A DNA stretch of 64,000 nucleotides from the NCBI GenBank assembly GCA_907165065.1, contig OU015523.1:13205834-13269833 (forward strand). The letters run 5' to 3'. A model generated the notes under the pieces. The model worked only from the letters and a program-made list of their open reading frames with translations, was not told the DNA's origin and searched no databases. Below are positions 12,425 through 25,307 of this stretch, one piece after another. The translations under genes were made by a program, and so were the position numbers. Numbering within the stretch: position 1 is the first letter of the stretch; each line of letters starts with the position of its first letter. Source of the stretch: Caprimulgus europaeus (taxonomy: Eukaryota; Chordata; Aves; Caprimulgiformes; Caprimulgidae).

Positions 12425-13543
12425 ATTTACTGCCTCCTCCTAGAGAAACTGATGCCTTATGGTCTATCCAAGGGGTCTGTGCAGTGGGTGGGGAACTGGC
12501 TCCCAGGCCACACCCAGAGGGTGGTTGTACACAGCTCCTTTTCAAACTGGCAACTTGGCACAAGTGGGGTCCCCAGAGATTGACATTGGGCCCAAGGCTG
12601 TTTAATATCTTCTGAAGTGATCTGGATGATGGGATCAAGTGTACCCTGATTAAGTTTGCTGCTGATACCAAACTGAGTGAGGAACTGGACACTTCAGAAG
12701 GGAGAGCCACCCTGCAGGAAGACCTGGATAGGCTGGAAGAGTGGGCTAACAAGAACATTATGAAGTTCAACAAAGACAAGTGTAAGGTCTTGCATGTGGG
12801 AAAACATTATCCAGGAGTATAGCTCAGGTTGGCATCTACTTGGCTGGGGAGCAGCTCTGTGGAAAGGGACCTGGGGGTCCTTGTGTACAGCAAGCTCAAG
12901 ATGAGTGAATGGTGTGCTGCTGCGGCAAAGAAAGCCAACAGGATGCTGGGTGGTATCACCAGCAGAGATAAAGAAGGCATTATCCCACTCTACTCAGCGC
13001 TTGTCAGGCCATACCTGGAATACTGCATTGAGTTTTAGTCCCTGCTGTACAAAAAAAGATGTGGACAGGCTGGACAGGGTCCAGAGAAGGGCCACAAAGA
13101 TGAACAAAGGACTGGGAAGCCTGCTGTATGAGTAATGGCTGAGAGAATTGGGTTTGTTCAACCTTGAGAAAAAAAAATAGGGGAGACCTATCACCAGGGG
13201 TCTTATCACCATGTTCCAGTATTTAAAGTGTGTCTACAAGGAAGGTGGAGACTCCCTTTTTACAAGGACTCACATGGAAAAGATGAGGGGTAATGGGTAC
13301 AAGTTACTCCTGGAGAGATTCCGATTGGACACAAGAGGAAAATTTTTCACAATAAGAACAATCAGCCATTGGAATAATCTCCCCAGGGAAGTAGTGAATT
13401 CCCCAACACTTTTAGTTGGCCCCAATTGGACATTTTTAAGATTTGGCTGGAGAGGGTGCTGAGCCATCTTGTCCAGACTGTGCCAAGAAAGTTTGGACCA
13501 GATGATCCTTGAGGTCCCTTCCAACCTGGTATTCTATGATTCT
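12425..13543 (+). mobile_element. CR1 LINE, 5'-truncated and broken
   Basis: This is the 3' 1.1 kb of a chicken-repeat-1 non-LTR retrotransposon, covering the C-terminal part of its reverse transcriptase ORF and the 3' UTR. Recognisable segments include LGPRLFNIF, DLDDGIKCTLIKFAADTKL, MKFNKDKCKVLHVG, ERDLGVLV, ALVRPYLEYC and LDRVQRRATKM. The element ends with ATTCTATGATTCT (13531-13543), the typical CR1 3' terminus. It is dead. In-frame stops occur at 12613-12615, 12820-12822 and 13036-13038, a frame change follows the last of these, and a further stop lies at 13133-13135. The catalytic FADD motif reads FAAD (12655-12666). Elements of this family are copied by target-primed reverse transcription and are usually 5'-truncated, as here. 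The 5' limit is approximate, and similarity may extend 20-40 bp further left. Confidence 0.93.
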
Positions 13544-15082
13544 GGCAAGCTTACCATTCATATGGGGTGTCTTCTCCAGGCATGGAATAAGGAAAAGCTG
13601 CTGCATAGTAGGTGCACCCCGAGCTATTTCACAAATACTGCTCTTCATAGACAGGTGCTAACCAGGCACTGCAACTGTTACAACTTGGCAGAGTTCCTCT
13701 GCAGTTCCCCAAAATTCTGTGCCTGAGGGAACATAGCCTGTCTTGTCACACCAGACAAATGGCTTTCAATCTTCTTTCAGTTTGCAAGCCCCTAGAATTT
13801 CAAGCAGAGGTGTGGACTCCTGTGGAGAGAAAAGCTTTGGTTTTGTTGGTCTTTATCCATGGACTCCTTACAGATAATTTACACACCTCTGGGATCTCAC
13901 ATACTGTGGGCTGAAAACCACAGAACTAGATCTGTAAACAGATCCACTGGTGAAATGAACAGATCTATTCCCGGTTGCAAGGAGCACAGAAGTAGAGTGT
14001 GAAGTTAGCCCTGTTTCATTTGTTTGTTGTTAGGCAATGTGTTCTTGTGGATAAAGCACTGTTCTGGCAGTCCAAATGCTGAACAGGTTCCTGCAAAGCT
14101 GCCGCTAATTCTTCATATCTCACCATGTCAGAATGTTTTAAGTGGTCCTTGCTGCTGTCCTGAACAGCCAGTTCTTGCAGCTGAGCGTTTGGAAAGCAAA
14201 GAGTTTGTTTTTAGTGATCAGTTTTAACTATGGACTAAACAAGGATTTCTCCCAGAAGGGGAGACAGTTCATAGGAAGATCTTAAATCATTTCCATGGTT
14301 GGAAATGAAAGTTTCCAAACCTTCAGAGAGGACTTTCTGAAAGAGAAGATACAAGGAGAAGAGGACTGTGTTCTATCATCTCTCCAAGGAATCAGTCTTA
14401 ATTTGGTGGGTGAAGAGAACACCATGCTTGAGATTTAGTCTGTGTGAAGTCCAGAAGTAAGGAACTCAGGAGCATCACTTCTTTTGTAGGTACACTGAGT
14501 ATTTTGAGCATGATGTCTGCATTCTGGCTGTCCTGCACCAGAATGAATCTGGATTCTTTCCACTGCAGACAGAACATCCTGTGGTTTACAGCTGAATCTT
14601 CGTGTTTGGAGGCAATCAGGGATGATCCCAGACAATCAGCTGTGACCCACTGCATTTGTACGCAGTTTTTATTCTACATCTGACCTCACATCCCCTCCAT
14701 ATATCTGCTAAGCACTGCAGATGTCACATTGAGTCCTAGGACTTGCAAGTGGAAAGTACTTTTCTAATAATCTTGTAACTCCTGGAAGGCTTCTCAGGAG
14801 CAGGATGTGCTGTTCGGGTCTGATATTGCCTTTAGTGTGCCTGGCCCCCACCTCTTTTTTATCACACATACTCATATGGCATTAGAGAGCTGCCTCACTG
14901 CCACTCCTCTGCTGCCATTTTTGTGTAGGTCCCTGCTTTTTGGTTCAGAGACCAAATACAGTGACACTTGGCATTTACAAAACCATGTAGCCTATGCAGA
15001 GTATTGTCCAGATACGAAGCTGCTGACCCACATGCCATCTGTACAAATTAGGTCATCCTGGCTGTGTTTTGTCTTCATAGTA
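13544..15082. other. Intergenic, nothing recognised
   Basis: Sequence between the CR1 element and the MIR-like relics. No repeat family or coding signal is visible. Confidence 0.55.
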
Positions 15083-15165
15083 CAGATAAGGAAAATGACT
15101 TATCCTTCTGCAAAGTGGGCTGGAAGTCAGTACAAAGATTTTAGTCCCAGCAGGACTTGTGCTGG
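15083..15165 (-). mobile_element. Possible second MIR-like relic
   Basis: TACAGATAAGGAAAATGACT, TATCC, and later GGAAGTCAGTACAAAGATTT with TAGTCCCAGC follow the order of the antisense MIR core, but with more gaps than at 15451-15525. It could be coincidence. Confidence 0.35.
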
Positions 15166-15450
15166 TTTATTTACCAGCCCAAAGTGGGGAGAATAAAAAT
15201 TAAGGGGGGAAAAATAGTCATAAAGTGCAAGGTGCATATTGTGCCCCAGTGAGAGGATATTGTGTGTATGAGCCAAGGCACTGCCTCTAAACAGAAGTCT
15301 GTATTATCATGGCAGTATTGGGAGATTCCAGCAAGAGGCAAGCCTTATTTCACTGATCTGCAAGGAGATGCACAGGAATAGACCATTCTTGCCCCACAGG
15401 CATTACAGTATGTTTGCTGGGAGGGAAGCAAGAAAAGGATTCAGCCCATG

Positions 15451-15525
15451 GAGAACTGAGAGGAGGTATGACTTCTCCCAAGTTGTATTAAAACTTGTGG
15501 CAGAGCCAAGACTTAAACCACTCCC
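15451..15525 (-). mobile_element. MIR-like SINE relic
   Basis: In antisense the MIR core reads approximately AACTGAG...GAGGT..TGACTT..CCCAAGGT...GTGGCAGAGCC..GA.TT.AACC. Here the + strand shows AACTGAGAGGAGGTATGACT, TCTCCCAAGTTG and ACTTGTGGCAGAGCCAAGAC followed by TTAAACCA. The match is clear but partial, as expected for an element older than the bird-mammal split. Confidence 0.6.
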
Positions 15526-15676
15526 CCCTTTCAACCATCCCCTCTCCAAATGTCCCTTGGTGGCTTTGCCTGCAAAGCTGTCACTCTGAAGAGCGTTAGG
15601 ATCTGCCTCTGAAGTGACTTCAGTGCAGTTTCTCTTTTCCTCACCCCCGCACCCTCTCTCATTAGCTTGAAAACTC

Positions 15677-15686
15677 CTATTTATAA
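15677..15686 (+). promoter_or_regulatory. MEF2/TATA-type element
   Basis: CTATTTATAA matches the MEF2 consensus YTAWWWWTAR exactly and also resembles a TATA box. The 100 bp downstream has a mixed, non-repetitive composition that could be a non-coding first exon ending near the GGTAATA at about 15788-15794, but there is no evidence of transcription. About four such matches are expected by chance in a window this size. Confidence 0.25.
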
Positions 15687-16479
15687 ACCTGCTCAAGCTT
15701 GCTTGTTCAGGGAGGAGGAGCCAAAACACTCAGCACACAGCCGAGGAGACTCAGCAGAGATGCAAGCAGAGCTACTTCTCACTCAAAGGGTAATAACCAG
15801 ATGGAACAAGTCAGCAGGAAGAGTGCCTGAAATGTCACAGAAATGAGATCAAGCAACAGCTAGAGCTTTGTGTCTGCAGGCAGAAGGGGGAGAATCACAG
15901 GATCTCAGGAAAGAGTAAGAAAGAAGCGCTGAGGGGAAGCAAAATATTTAAGTATATAAGCATATTGGCCTAAATGGCCTAATCATCCCCCCAGACCATC
16001 ACACTTCCATTATGCATTTTTGGTGCTCTCTCTGAACCTCCCTGACAGGGATGAACAGGAGGCCCATGAAACTGGATTGCGGCAAAAAAGTGTGCCAGGC
16101 CACTAACTGTGGAGTGACTTGTCACCTCTGTTGTTAAACAGGTCACTTGCCTCCCTGAATCTCACTGAGATGCTGTTAGTAAGCACAACACTTGTTAAAC
16201 TCAGGCTTGCCTGCAATTTCTGTAGCTCCTGGTGATTTTGTGGTGGCAAGCTAGAGAACAGGCTGATGACAACTTGAACCCCTGTAAGGGGAGAAGTGAG
16301 TACCTAAATAGCTGTCCTACATTGTATGGCACTACATACAGCAGCCTGACTTCCCTTAGCTTTCCTCCTGACTGTATTTCATGGTAAAGATCCAGACATG
16401 ACCCAGCTATCTCCGCTTTTCTGAAGAACCACAGGACAATTATGAAAGACCAGACAAGCTCATCCACTATGAAGAAAGG

Positions 16480-16495
16480 AAAAAAAAAAAAAAAA
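16480..16495. repeat. Poly-A run (16 A)
   Basis: Sixteen consecutive A residues, followed by GAAAAG. I see no retroposed gene body upstream and no target-site duplication, so it is annotated as simple sequence. Confidence 0.85.
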
Positions 16496-17439
16496 GAAAA
16501 GCCAGTTCCTAAGTTTTATGTAAAGAATAAACAAAACTGCAGTAACCCATAAGCAGTTACATTCATGGGGAGAAACAGAATCACATTGTTCGAAAAATCA
16601 GAGGAGAACAAAGAGGTTCAATGAAAATCCAAGACCAAAGCCATTTCTGCTAGGGGGTCTGTATCCGCCTGCTGGACATAACCTCACCTCTTCCCCTTCC
16701 GGCTCACCAAGTGATTTCATGGAGCTCTTTGTGCTGGCGTGCAGGCACCTCCCCGAGCTGCTGCTCTTCCCTGGGCGTCTGAGCCAGTGGAGGGGAAAGG
16801 ACCTGCTGTCCTGAGCGCTCTGCTCTGCTCTTCTCCAGTCTGAATTCCTCTCATTAGTCTCACCAATACCAGATTAACTCTCCTTGGCATCTGTGCTCTT
16901 AGGTGCTTTGTCATCTGATACATTATTGCATTACTTAAAAAAACCCCAAACATTTGAATGCCCACTGTCTTACCAGGCTGAAGTCCCAACGTACTAAGCG
17001 ACAGTTTACACATCTAGTACAGGACAGTCATTCCCACCAAGTGCTCACAAGGTGTCAAAGATGAGACACAGCCAGTGAATGGAACAGGTAGATTGAGGGG
17101 ATAGGACCAAGAGTTAGGGTAGCAAAAGTAGTGTGATGTGCACAATTGTGGCATTTTCATTCTGATGATTTTCTGATGGTGTGCTGGACATACCTGACCA
17201 GTGGAAAACGCTCATGATAATGCCAAAAAAATTCTAAAAAGGAAATTACTGAATTTGCCTGTGTGCCGTTGCTCTCTTTGCTGAAGGAAACCTGATCCAG
17301 TTTGTGGTATCACCTGACATATCTTAGGTATTTAAGAAGCTCTCTGCTAACATCAGAGAAAAAACATCAGCCTATCTAGAGCTGTGTCAGACACAGACTG
17401 AAGTGGGTTTAGAAGTGAGCAATGAAAACTGTCATAGGT

Positions 17440-17840
17440 CTAGAAAACCTGGCCAAAGTGGAATGATTGAAGGAATTGGGTTTGCTGGGTTTAGGAGAAA
17501 GAAAATTGAGGGGGAACATGGAAAACTGTCTTCTAATGGAACTATAAAAAGAACAGTGATTAATTGTTCTCTGCTTCTATGGGAGGAGGGGTATGCAACA
17601 AATAGTGGCCAGCTTTGTTTGCATAAACAAAGATTTTGGTTAAGTATCTGAAGTAGATTTATTCTGAAAATAGGAAGAGGGAAGCAGTGAAGCTGCCTTG
17701 AAGGCTGTTTATGGCTGTCCCTGTTTATGGAGTCCTTTAAGAACAAAGCTTTGTTAGTCAATGATGATCTAGGCATGTTTACTTTGTTGTAAGGAAGGGA
17801 CCTCTTGAGATCCTTCCAGACCAATATTTCTATGATCTCT
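17440..17840 (+). mobile_element. Diverged CR1 fragment
   Basis: The left part (GAAGGAATTGGGTTTGCTGG, TTTAGGAGAAAGAAAATTGA and GGGGGAACATG) resembles the CR1 region encoding ELGLF-LEKRR-RGDL. The right end (GGGACCTCTTGAGATCCTTC, then CAGACCAATATTTCTATGAT) resembles the CR1 3' tail. The middle has drifted and is probably deleted in parts. Orientation is +. The long open frame on the opposite strand here is a shadow. Confidence 0.7.
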
Positions 17841-18647
17841 ACCAAGTCTACAGTTCTAACAGCAAGGCTGCAAGCTATAACCTCATTATATAATTAAAGA
17901 TAAATAGAAATCTCCATTGGGTTCCCAGTGGCCAACCCTGGAAAGGGAAACAGAGGTTTGGGGAAAACAAATGCCACAGGAACTTTTTAAGATTTGTAAG
18001 TGTCATTTGACCCTGTAGCTTCAAGGGTATCTGTGAGGAGAGGCCTGGGTTAAGTAGGCTGAAGAGGGAAAAAACCCTTCTCCTTGTCCTTAGTTTTTTG
18101 AAGGGACAAACTGGAGGAGATGGGCTTGTCCTGTGTTTAAACAGGAGGCTTCAGGGCTGGCAGTGGGATCCAGCCTGCACGTCAGTGACTACACACAAAT
18201 GTACAAATAACAAAACTCACAATAACAAAATGTTATGGATGGAAGTACCTTGATGTAGCTAAAGTGGTTCACTATTTCAGAGCTGGAATAGGAGAGAAAT
18301 TTGTGAAATTAAGATGCCTATATTCCTTCCCCAAATTCAGGGGGAAAAGCTGAACTGCACACAGGTAAAACAAATGGATTTTAAATTACATTATCCATAG
18401 CCTATGGTGTAAGCACTACATTTAAGGTTGTTGAGTAGTTTTAAACAGCATCCAGTGAGCTAGAGTTGAAACATTAGATTTCCCTAAGTGAAAGTTCTCT
18501 TAGTTAATAAAACTACATATGAATTGCCACTGTATACATGAAAATCGAGTATGTTTGCTTTGCAGTAGCTTCGTTAGGTTTCTTTCTTCATCCCAAGTCA
18601 CTTGCTGATTGTTCATATTTCTGTGGTCTCACTATTTTTGGTTTTGC

Positions 18648-18664
18648 TTTTTTTTTTTTTTTTT
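18648..18664. repeat. Poly-T run (17 T)
   Basis: Seventeen consecutive T residues. Neither flank resembles a reversed processed pseudogene. Confidence 0.85.
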
Positions 18665-20729
18665 GAAGGGTTTTCCATGCCAAATATAGAGGTTCCTAAA
18701 CAGTGGTAAACCAGTGGTCCTACCTAAGCTCTTGAGCATATGCATAAGACTTGAAACACTGTGGGCTTAAGTCTGGAAGATGATAAGAACTGTGGCTCCA
18801 ATCCAACAAATTATATATTTGTCCTGGGCATAGTCTGATTCAGCTGTACTATTTGCATGCTTCAATCTAAGCACCAGGAGAGAGAGCAGTTAAATCAGGA
18901 CCTGTTGGGATAAAGAGAAGCAGTGCAGCTCTGATCATAGCAATGAACTGCACCCCTTTGTCTTCGGTGCAGTTCCTCTAATGTATGCAAGGGTAACTGA
19001 AACTGGGTCTGGATCCATAAGTTCCTTTCTCGCTCTAGACTCCAGCCCTCAACATGATCTCTTTAATTTGGAATAATATCAGTTAATGGAGATAATAGAT
19101 ACTTATCACTGGTTTATGAAAGGAAGAAGTTGCTCAGGTTCTGTAAAAATTATTTATCTTTGTGTTAGCAGAACCTAATTAACATATCTCCTCCAAGAAG
19201 ATTAAGCTTGGATGATCTAAAAGTCCTGTAGAAAGTCCACAGTGGTGAAAGGAGCAGGCTCTGTCATGCTCCCATTGTTAATGGCTTGGAAGGATGGACT
19301 GTTTAGCCAGGTTAGTGTGAATTAGTAAGTCTTGATCCAGCTCATAACAGGCTATGGTCAATCTCTCAACACCTCCATGTGAACATCCTTGCTCAGTGAG
19401 GGACTCGTTCTGGAAACCCTCTCAAGCTGGGAGACGTAAAAATGAGGCAGTGTGCTAAGCTGCTAGCCTGCTGAGGACTACAACTTTAATTCCAGACTCT
19501 CTGCATCCTGTGTTGTTATGTGATTAGATGTTTTTCTAGGAGTCTCCCGAGATACAGCAGGCTGATGTGACTTCATAGCTGTAAAGGCATTGTGAGGAAA
19601 ATACTTCATAAGTGCCTTCATCAGATGTTCTTAGCATGGGTATAACTATTGTAAGGATAAGCTATGTTGCTATTTATCTTTAGATGACATTTACTGTTTT
19701 TATTGCTCTCTGCTACCTGATCTCTCTCCAGTTTTTTCTATCCCCTCCTTCCCTAGCCAACTCAGATCTGAAAGCACTATGTCGTGACCCAGCAGTGCAC
19801 AAACACAGCTGCACTGCATCCACATTTAAGCCAGGTACATCAATGTAGCAACGTGCTGCAGGGATCTGCCAGGGAGCCTTGGTTCAGCTCAGCCCTACCA
19901 CCAGCTTCTCTGTCCTATGTTCCACTGCACAGTGCAGAGAAGCCCAAAACGTGATGGGAAATCCACAGACCAAACTGTTTCAGAGTTCAGATCCATCCCA
20001 GGGTCTAGATGTTTGTCACCACTTCTCTGCCTATCAGAGCTTTGTTCAGCATGGCCCAGAAATTAATAATGCAAAAGACTATTTGAATCCTGTGGTCTCT
20101 GCTTGCTCTCAAGTTTCTTGGATGAATGGTACTTTACTGTGATATGCTGCAGCACCAGAAATGCATCCAGGACTATTTTTCATCCCTTTCTTGCTTCAGA
20201 GTAGCAGGGCTTGGACCACTGAAAAAGATTAATGAAAATGCAGAATAACAAAACATCAAGTCCAGAGCTCCTGGCTTAGAGAGATGGACACTTTCTGTTT
20301 CATGCGTCTCCCATGCAAGCTGCATGCCCTGCATCTGGAAGTTGGTTAGCCAGCCTCGCTGGCAGTCAGCTCTTTGCAGTTAATCAGTCCAGAAAGACCT
20401 AACTTGGTGCAGAGCTGTAGGGCCACGTACAGATGGTTACTCAGTGGTGCTTATTGTATGTTAACAGGAGAAGGTAAAAAATAAATAAATAACAAAACCA
20501 AAAACCCAACTAACACAAAGTTGTTACTACAAACTGCAAAATAGGAAGGAAAACCACTGTTCTTCCACATACACTTGGGGTTCTCTGCTCTTTGCAGTTC
20601 TCTGCTCCTTCCATAGTCTCTCTGTGTTAAATAATCATCCTTACATTGTATAACTTACAGTGTTGATGTCACTGTGGAATTTGGCACTTGGCTGTTGGAT
20701 TTTTTTTAATTAGATGTAGTGATTAGAAT

Positions 20730-20751
20730 CTAAGCGGTGATCACTGCTTAG
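20730..20751. repeat. 22-bp near-perfect palindrome
   Basis: CTAAGCGGTGATCACTGCTT followed by AG is a self-complementary sequence with one mismatched pair (a G-T wobble if transcribed). The centre is TGATCA. No repeat family is recognised around it. Confidence 0.85.
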
Positions 20752-23700
20752 CTTTAAAACTTCTATAAATATGTACTTGTTTCCAGTGGGATTTGCTTAG
20801 TATTTGTTAAATATCTGTCTGATTCAGAACACTTATCATGACTTGGGAGAATGAATGTGTATGGAGAAGCATGGGGGGAGGTTTGGATTTAAATGCCTAG
20901 TCAGATGACTTAAGGGCAGCAAATTTGTACTATAGGGTAAGATGCTTTATATTTTAGGATACTCATAACTGGAAAATAGCTTCCAGAAGAAACTTATTAT
21001 CTCAAAAATACTGGTAAGGAGGTATGATGTGTCTTTTCATTGCGTTGGTGAACCAAAGCTATCCTAAGGCCAGTGAGAGCTACTCCACTCCTATTGAACT
21101 TGCTGGGAACTGTGGACAAGGGGCTCAGATTCCAGTGCCTGGGTTCCCAAACACCAGATCACCAGTGAAGAATCAGGAATCAGTGTCCACTTTTTAGTTA
21201 CCTACATGAGATGAGGAGGGGTCCCAGGAAGAGGAACAAGGAAACTGCACTTTAAGTGAATCCATTTCTGTACACCTGATTCATCTGCCTGTGTAGGGAT
21301 GAACTGGAGTACCCCACTGAGGACAGTAGGCTGGCCCACATGAGGAGGGAAGCCTGTCCTTCTGTATGCATTTGTTTTTTTCAGTTTGGGGGGCTGTAGT
21401 AAAACCACATGCCACAGGAAGGACAGTCTTAAAAGAGCTGATTTTCCCACCAGGCTAAAAATAGTGGTTTCCATGTGTCATTGTGGTGGTGCCTTTCCTT
21501 GGCATGTCTGGCTCTACCTGCAGTTGTAGTTATTCCAGATAAGGACTGCCTTTTCCTGGTTTAAGATAAACCAGCTCTGTACTAGGTTATAGGTGCTGCT
21601 CAGTGTTACCTTGACTGGTCTCTTCAGTACTGTTCACTCTCCTTTTTTACGGCCATCTTATGTCTTTAGGTCTTGTCTCTTCAGATTGACAATTTTTCTG
21701 TCTTTAGCTCTCTGCCTGTACAGGCCTTGGAAGAGCCTCTTATCACGAGAAAAAGAAAAGTTTTTTTTATTTTAACATTTCCCAGTGTGTGTTCATGGAC
21801 ATGTGCAGCAGGCATGTCCTTGGGAGCTATCAAGTCAGAGTCTGCGTTTCAAAATGTGTTCTGGGACACATTGTTCATTCTGGAGAAATAATCCATAGGT
21901 ATTTCTGAGACACCTACACCTCATTTATGAGTTCAATGTCATTTGAAATTTTCTCTCATCTTTTCACCAGAAGAAAAAAAACCTGAGTGCACACAAAAGG
22001 GTCAATGTTTTTGAAAGGTCAGTAATTCCAGATGAAATGCAAACCTAAGGCTTAAAAAAATAAATCTGCATTGAGCAATAAAGCACTTAGAGTTTGACTT
22101 TGTTACGAAAGAGAGAAACTTTCCAGCTGGCTGGCAATGGTTACGAAGGGTGTCTGTGTGGTTATTGATTAATTAAATCTATTGTTACTCACTTCTTTCA
22201 TTAATCCAAGTGTTTTCTCTTCACTTGTGTCCCTGCACAACCTTTCTTTAAAGACTTGGAATCTGTCAGAGACAATTGCTTTGAATATCAGGTTGCTTAT
22301 TTGAAATGCTAAGTCTTCTGAAGTGTCTCAGAAGTTTCTAGGTGTGGCATTGTGAGACCTCAGAAAAATAAGAAGGCTGCTTAAAGGTGTCTCCAGTCTC
22401 ATGTTCAGACCTGGAACTCTGTGTCCATGTGTAACAGAGGGGAAGGTTCAGAAGGCTGGACAAGAGAAGTGGTTCCACTGCTTTCTGTAGGACTGTGCTC
22501 AGTTCCAGGGCTGAAACACAAACCTCATAGGGGATTCCATGCTGAGGGGAGAGGAGATACCTGTACTTGCTATTTAGGATTATAAACCTCTGGTGTGGAG
22601 GATGGGATAGCAGCATCAACAAGCCAGCAGTATAGTTTTGTTTCTCCATATGCCCACCTCAGCCCTAATGAAAATTTCCAAATAGCCTTATACCCACAGA
22701 GTCCTCTGCTCATGGTCCCAATAACCAAATCCCTGAGCAGCACTGCTGCCTCGGCAGTAGGAGGCTGTGTCTAAAAGCCTAGAGAAGAGCCCAGCTTTTG
22801 CTAAGCCACCCAGTCCCCGGCATCTCTGCTGTACTGAGGGTACTTTGTTTGCTGGTCCCTGGCCCAGCGCCACTGACTCCTGTCACACAGGAAGCTGAAC
22901 CCCTGCCAGCTGGGAACCGCTTCTGGTCGCTATCTCCAGTCATGGGTGCTCGATTGGAGCCTGTTAGCCAGGCTCCTGACCTGCCAGCCTTGCAGGTCCC
23001 AGGCATTTGCTTTCCCTTTCAAGCCCTTGAGATAGCAGAGGCTGTTCTACCGGGATGAATGCATTTAGGAAATGCCAAATCTGAACTAAGCAGTGCTGGG
23101 GACCGGGAATTTTTAGCTTCGAGACTTCAATCACGACTGGAAACATTCACCTGAAATTAGGATGGATGGAGTTCAAGTCCAAGAGTAGGGCAGATCTCCT
23201 TGATAAAGCTTCCCCACAGCAGCCATAGCTCATTAAGAGATTCTTTATCGCAGCAGCCACAAGTCACTCCTGCTTCCTTTCTGCTGTACACCAGCATTAT
23301 TTCCAGTGAAATACAGGGGTCATTTCAAGGGTAAAACTGCAGCCATCAGTCAGGTCAAGAGAGCACCATCTCCACCTTTCTGAAGCAGGGAAAGGGAGGA
23401 GACATTTTCAATTTGCAACTATTTGGCTGCTTTATAGGTTTATTTGGTAGAACATAAAAGAGACCTGGAAATTTCAGAGGGCTATTTTAGGAAATCCTTT
23501 GCAAGTTCCTTGAGGAGATGGGTTTTACCTTAACAATTCAACTAATTACAATTAGTCACTTGATCCTGAAAGCAGAAGGAAATTATATAATGCATACTTC
23601 ATACAGGATTTACTTAAGTATTCTGTTTTTTAGCTCTTTGGCAGCTGCTGTCAGTCCTTTTGCCTGTAATTTCAGCTGGCAACGCCGATGCCTTTGTACC

Positions 23701-24868
23701 ACAGAAGTGGGCTTCCTCTTCAGAAGAACTTAACAACAATAGCGTCTGCTGGCAAGCTCAGGTTTGTACAAATCAGACGCAAACAAAATGTGCGTAGGTT
23801 GTTCTTCCAGACCACAGAAGACATTTGTGCCTGGGGATGTCCATTTTCCCCCAGCTATATCAGTAGGTGTCCAAAGAGGACCTTGCTGATAACAGTAGAT
23901 CACCCTGGTTATAGCAGTACTGCTAATAAATGCTACAGTAAACCTGTGTGCATCATAGTACCAAGAAGGCTCCCTACTTTGCCTAAAGCCTTTGAAAAAT
24001 GGGACTTTTTAACCATTTCCTAGCCACAGCAATGTGTTAGCCATTGTGAGAGTCCCTCCAGAGGGGCTGGGACCTCAGAGCGGGGCTGGCACAGCAGATG
24101 GGGAGGAGCAGCTGGTGACGTGTTTAGCTTGCGTGCTTGCTGAGCAGTATAAATGTGTTGAGCACTGAGGAAAGTTGCAGTCAATTTGGTGTAAACAAAA
24201 TAATATATTTCAGCGTAATTGCAGTAATTATATGGGGATGCTGCTTTTAACTAAACATCTGTTACCTTTTTCTGATTGAATTAAATAGTTATAAGCCTCC
24301 CAGGCTTGGTAGCACTCTCTCTTCCTTTCTTGCTTAAATCTCTTTTCCAGTTGTATTAAGCTTGAGGATTTTGCAGTGTGTCTCTTTGGCCAGATTAGGA
24401 ATGTTTGTGGTCTCTTGCTCTCTAAAGCCTTGCACACAAAGGGCAATTTTCCTGGAGAACTTTCTTGGCCACCTCAAAAGTGCCCTTGTGCCAGCAGCCG
24501 CCTGCAGTGCTTCACTTGCTGCCCTGACCTCTGTGGAAGGGACTGATCCTGGAAATAAGTTGATTCTGATCTGAATAAGCCTGTCAGCAGAAGCAGCTGA
24601 TGCTTTGCTGCTCATAAAGCAGTCTCTAACACATCAGAATGAAGGCTCAGCTTTTCCCTGAATTAGGGTGGTGCTTCACCTGCTTTTGCAGTTGTGTTAG
24701 AGCAGCATAAGGTGCTATGGCCAAAGCAGATTTAAGCAAAACCATTTAACTCTGTACTATATCAGATGAAGAATTTGACCATTACCATCTTCCACCTGAA
24801 AAGCCACCACAAGCAGTGGCATGGCTGGTAATGTTTGCAAACTGCACTGCCCGATAGCAGGGCAGGAG

Positions 24869-24905
24869 CAGGAGTGAATCCCTTCCAGGAGTGAATCTCT
24901 TCCAG
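24869..24905. repeat. 17-bp tandem duplication
   Basis: CAGGAGTGAATCCCTTC is followed directly by CAGGAGTGAATCTCTTC and a partial CAG, with one mismatch. A small, probably old, local duplication. Confidence 0.9.
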
Positions 24906-25297
24906 CCTTACGTCCCTTCAGATCATTTTCTGCCACTTTCTTGTCATCTTACCTTCACCCACCCTCAATATTTTCCTCATTGCATACTCTTTAAATATTT
25001 CTTTGTTGGTGTTTCAGGTCACCTTTGTGAAGCTGGAAGAAAAACTACTTTAGAAAGAGCAACAGTGATAGTTCAGCAGCCCAAACTCCTGTGTACTCAA
25101 CTCTGCTCCGTTCCCTCGAATGCAAGTCCCTGGCCCCACCTGCCCTGTGGCCCCAAGAAGTCCTGTCTTTGTAGTGGCTTAAATTTGCTGCAGATAGATC
25201 ACCCTACCTAAGAAAAACCATAAGAGAAGAATCCTAGACATTTTAATTCAGGGGGATTTCTGAACTGGCAATGCTCTTGGACAGTGCACGGTAGAGC

Positions 25298-25307
25298 TTA
25301 TAAATAG
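25298..25307 (+). promoter_or_regulatory. MEF2/TATA-type element with nearby TGATGTCA
   Basis: TTATAAATAG fits the MEF2 consensus. A CRE-like TGATGTCA lies about 20 bp downstream, and three CpGs occur close by in otherwise CpG-poor DNA. Possible distal element or minor promoter. Confidence 0.25.

Larger units (their letters stand above)
15526..17439. other. Intergenic, MEF2/TATA-like site and poly-A run only
   Basis: Apart from the element at 15677 and the A16 run at 16480, no structure was recognised. Confidence 0.55.

Noticed and set aside
12405-12779. 124-codon frame on the - strand
   Set aside because: It is the antisense shadow of the CR1 reverse transcriptase region.
16441-16500. Poly-A run considered as the tail of a processed pseudogene
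   Set aside because: No retroposed coding sequence upstream and no flanking target-site duplication.
17432-17845. 137-codon frame on the - strand
   Set aside because: Antisense to the diverged CR1 fragment; no independent coding evidence.
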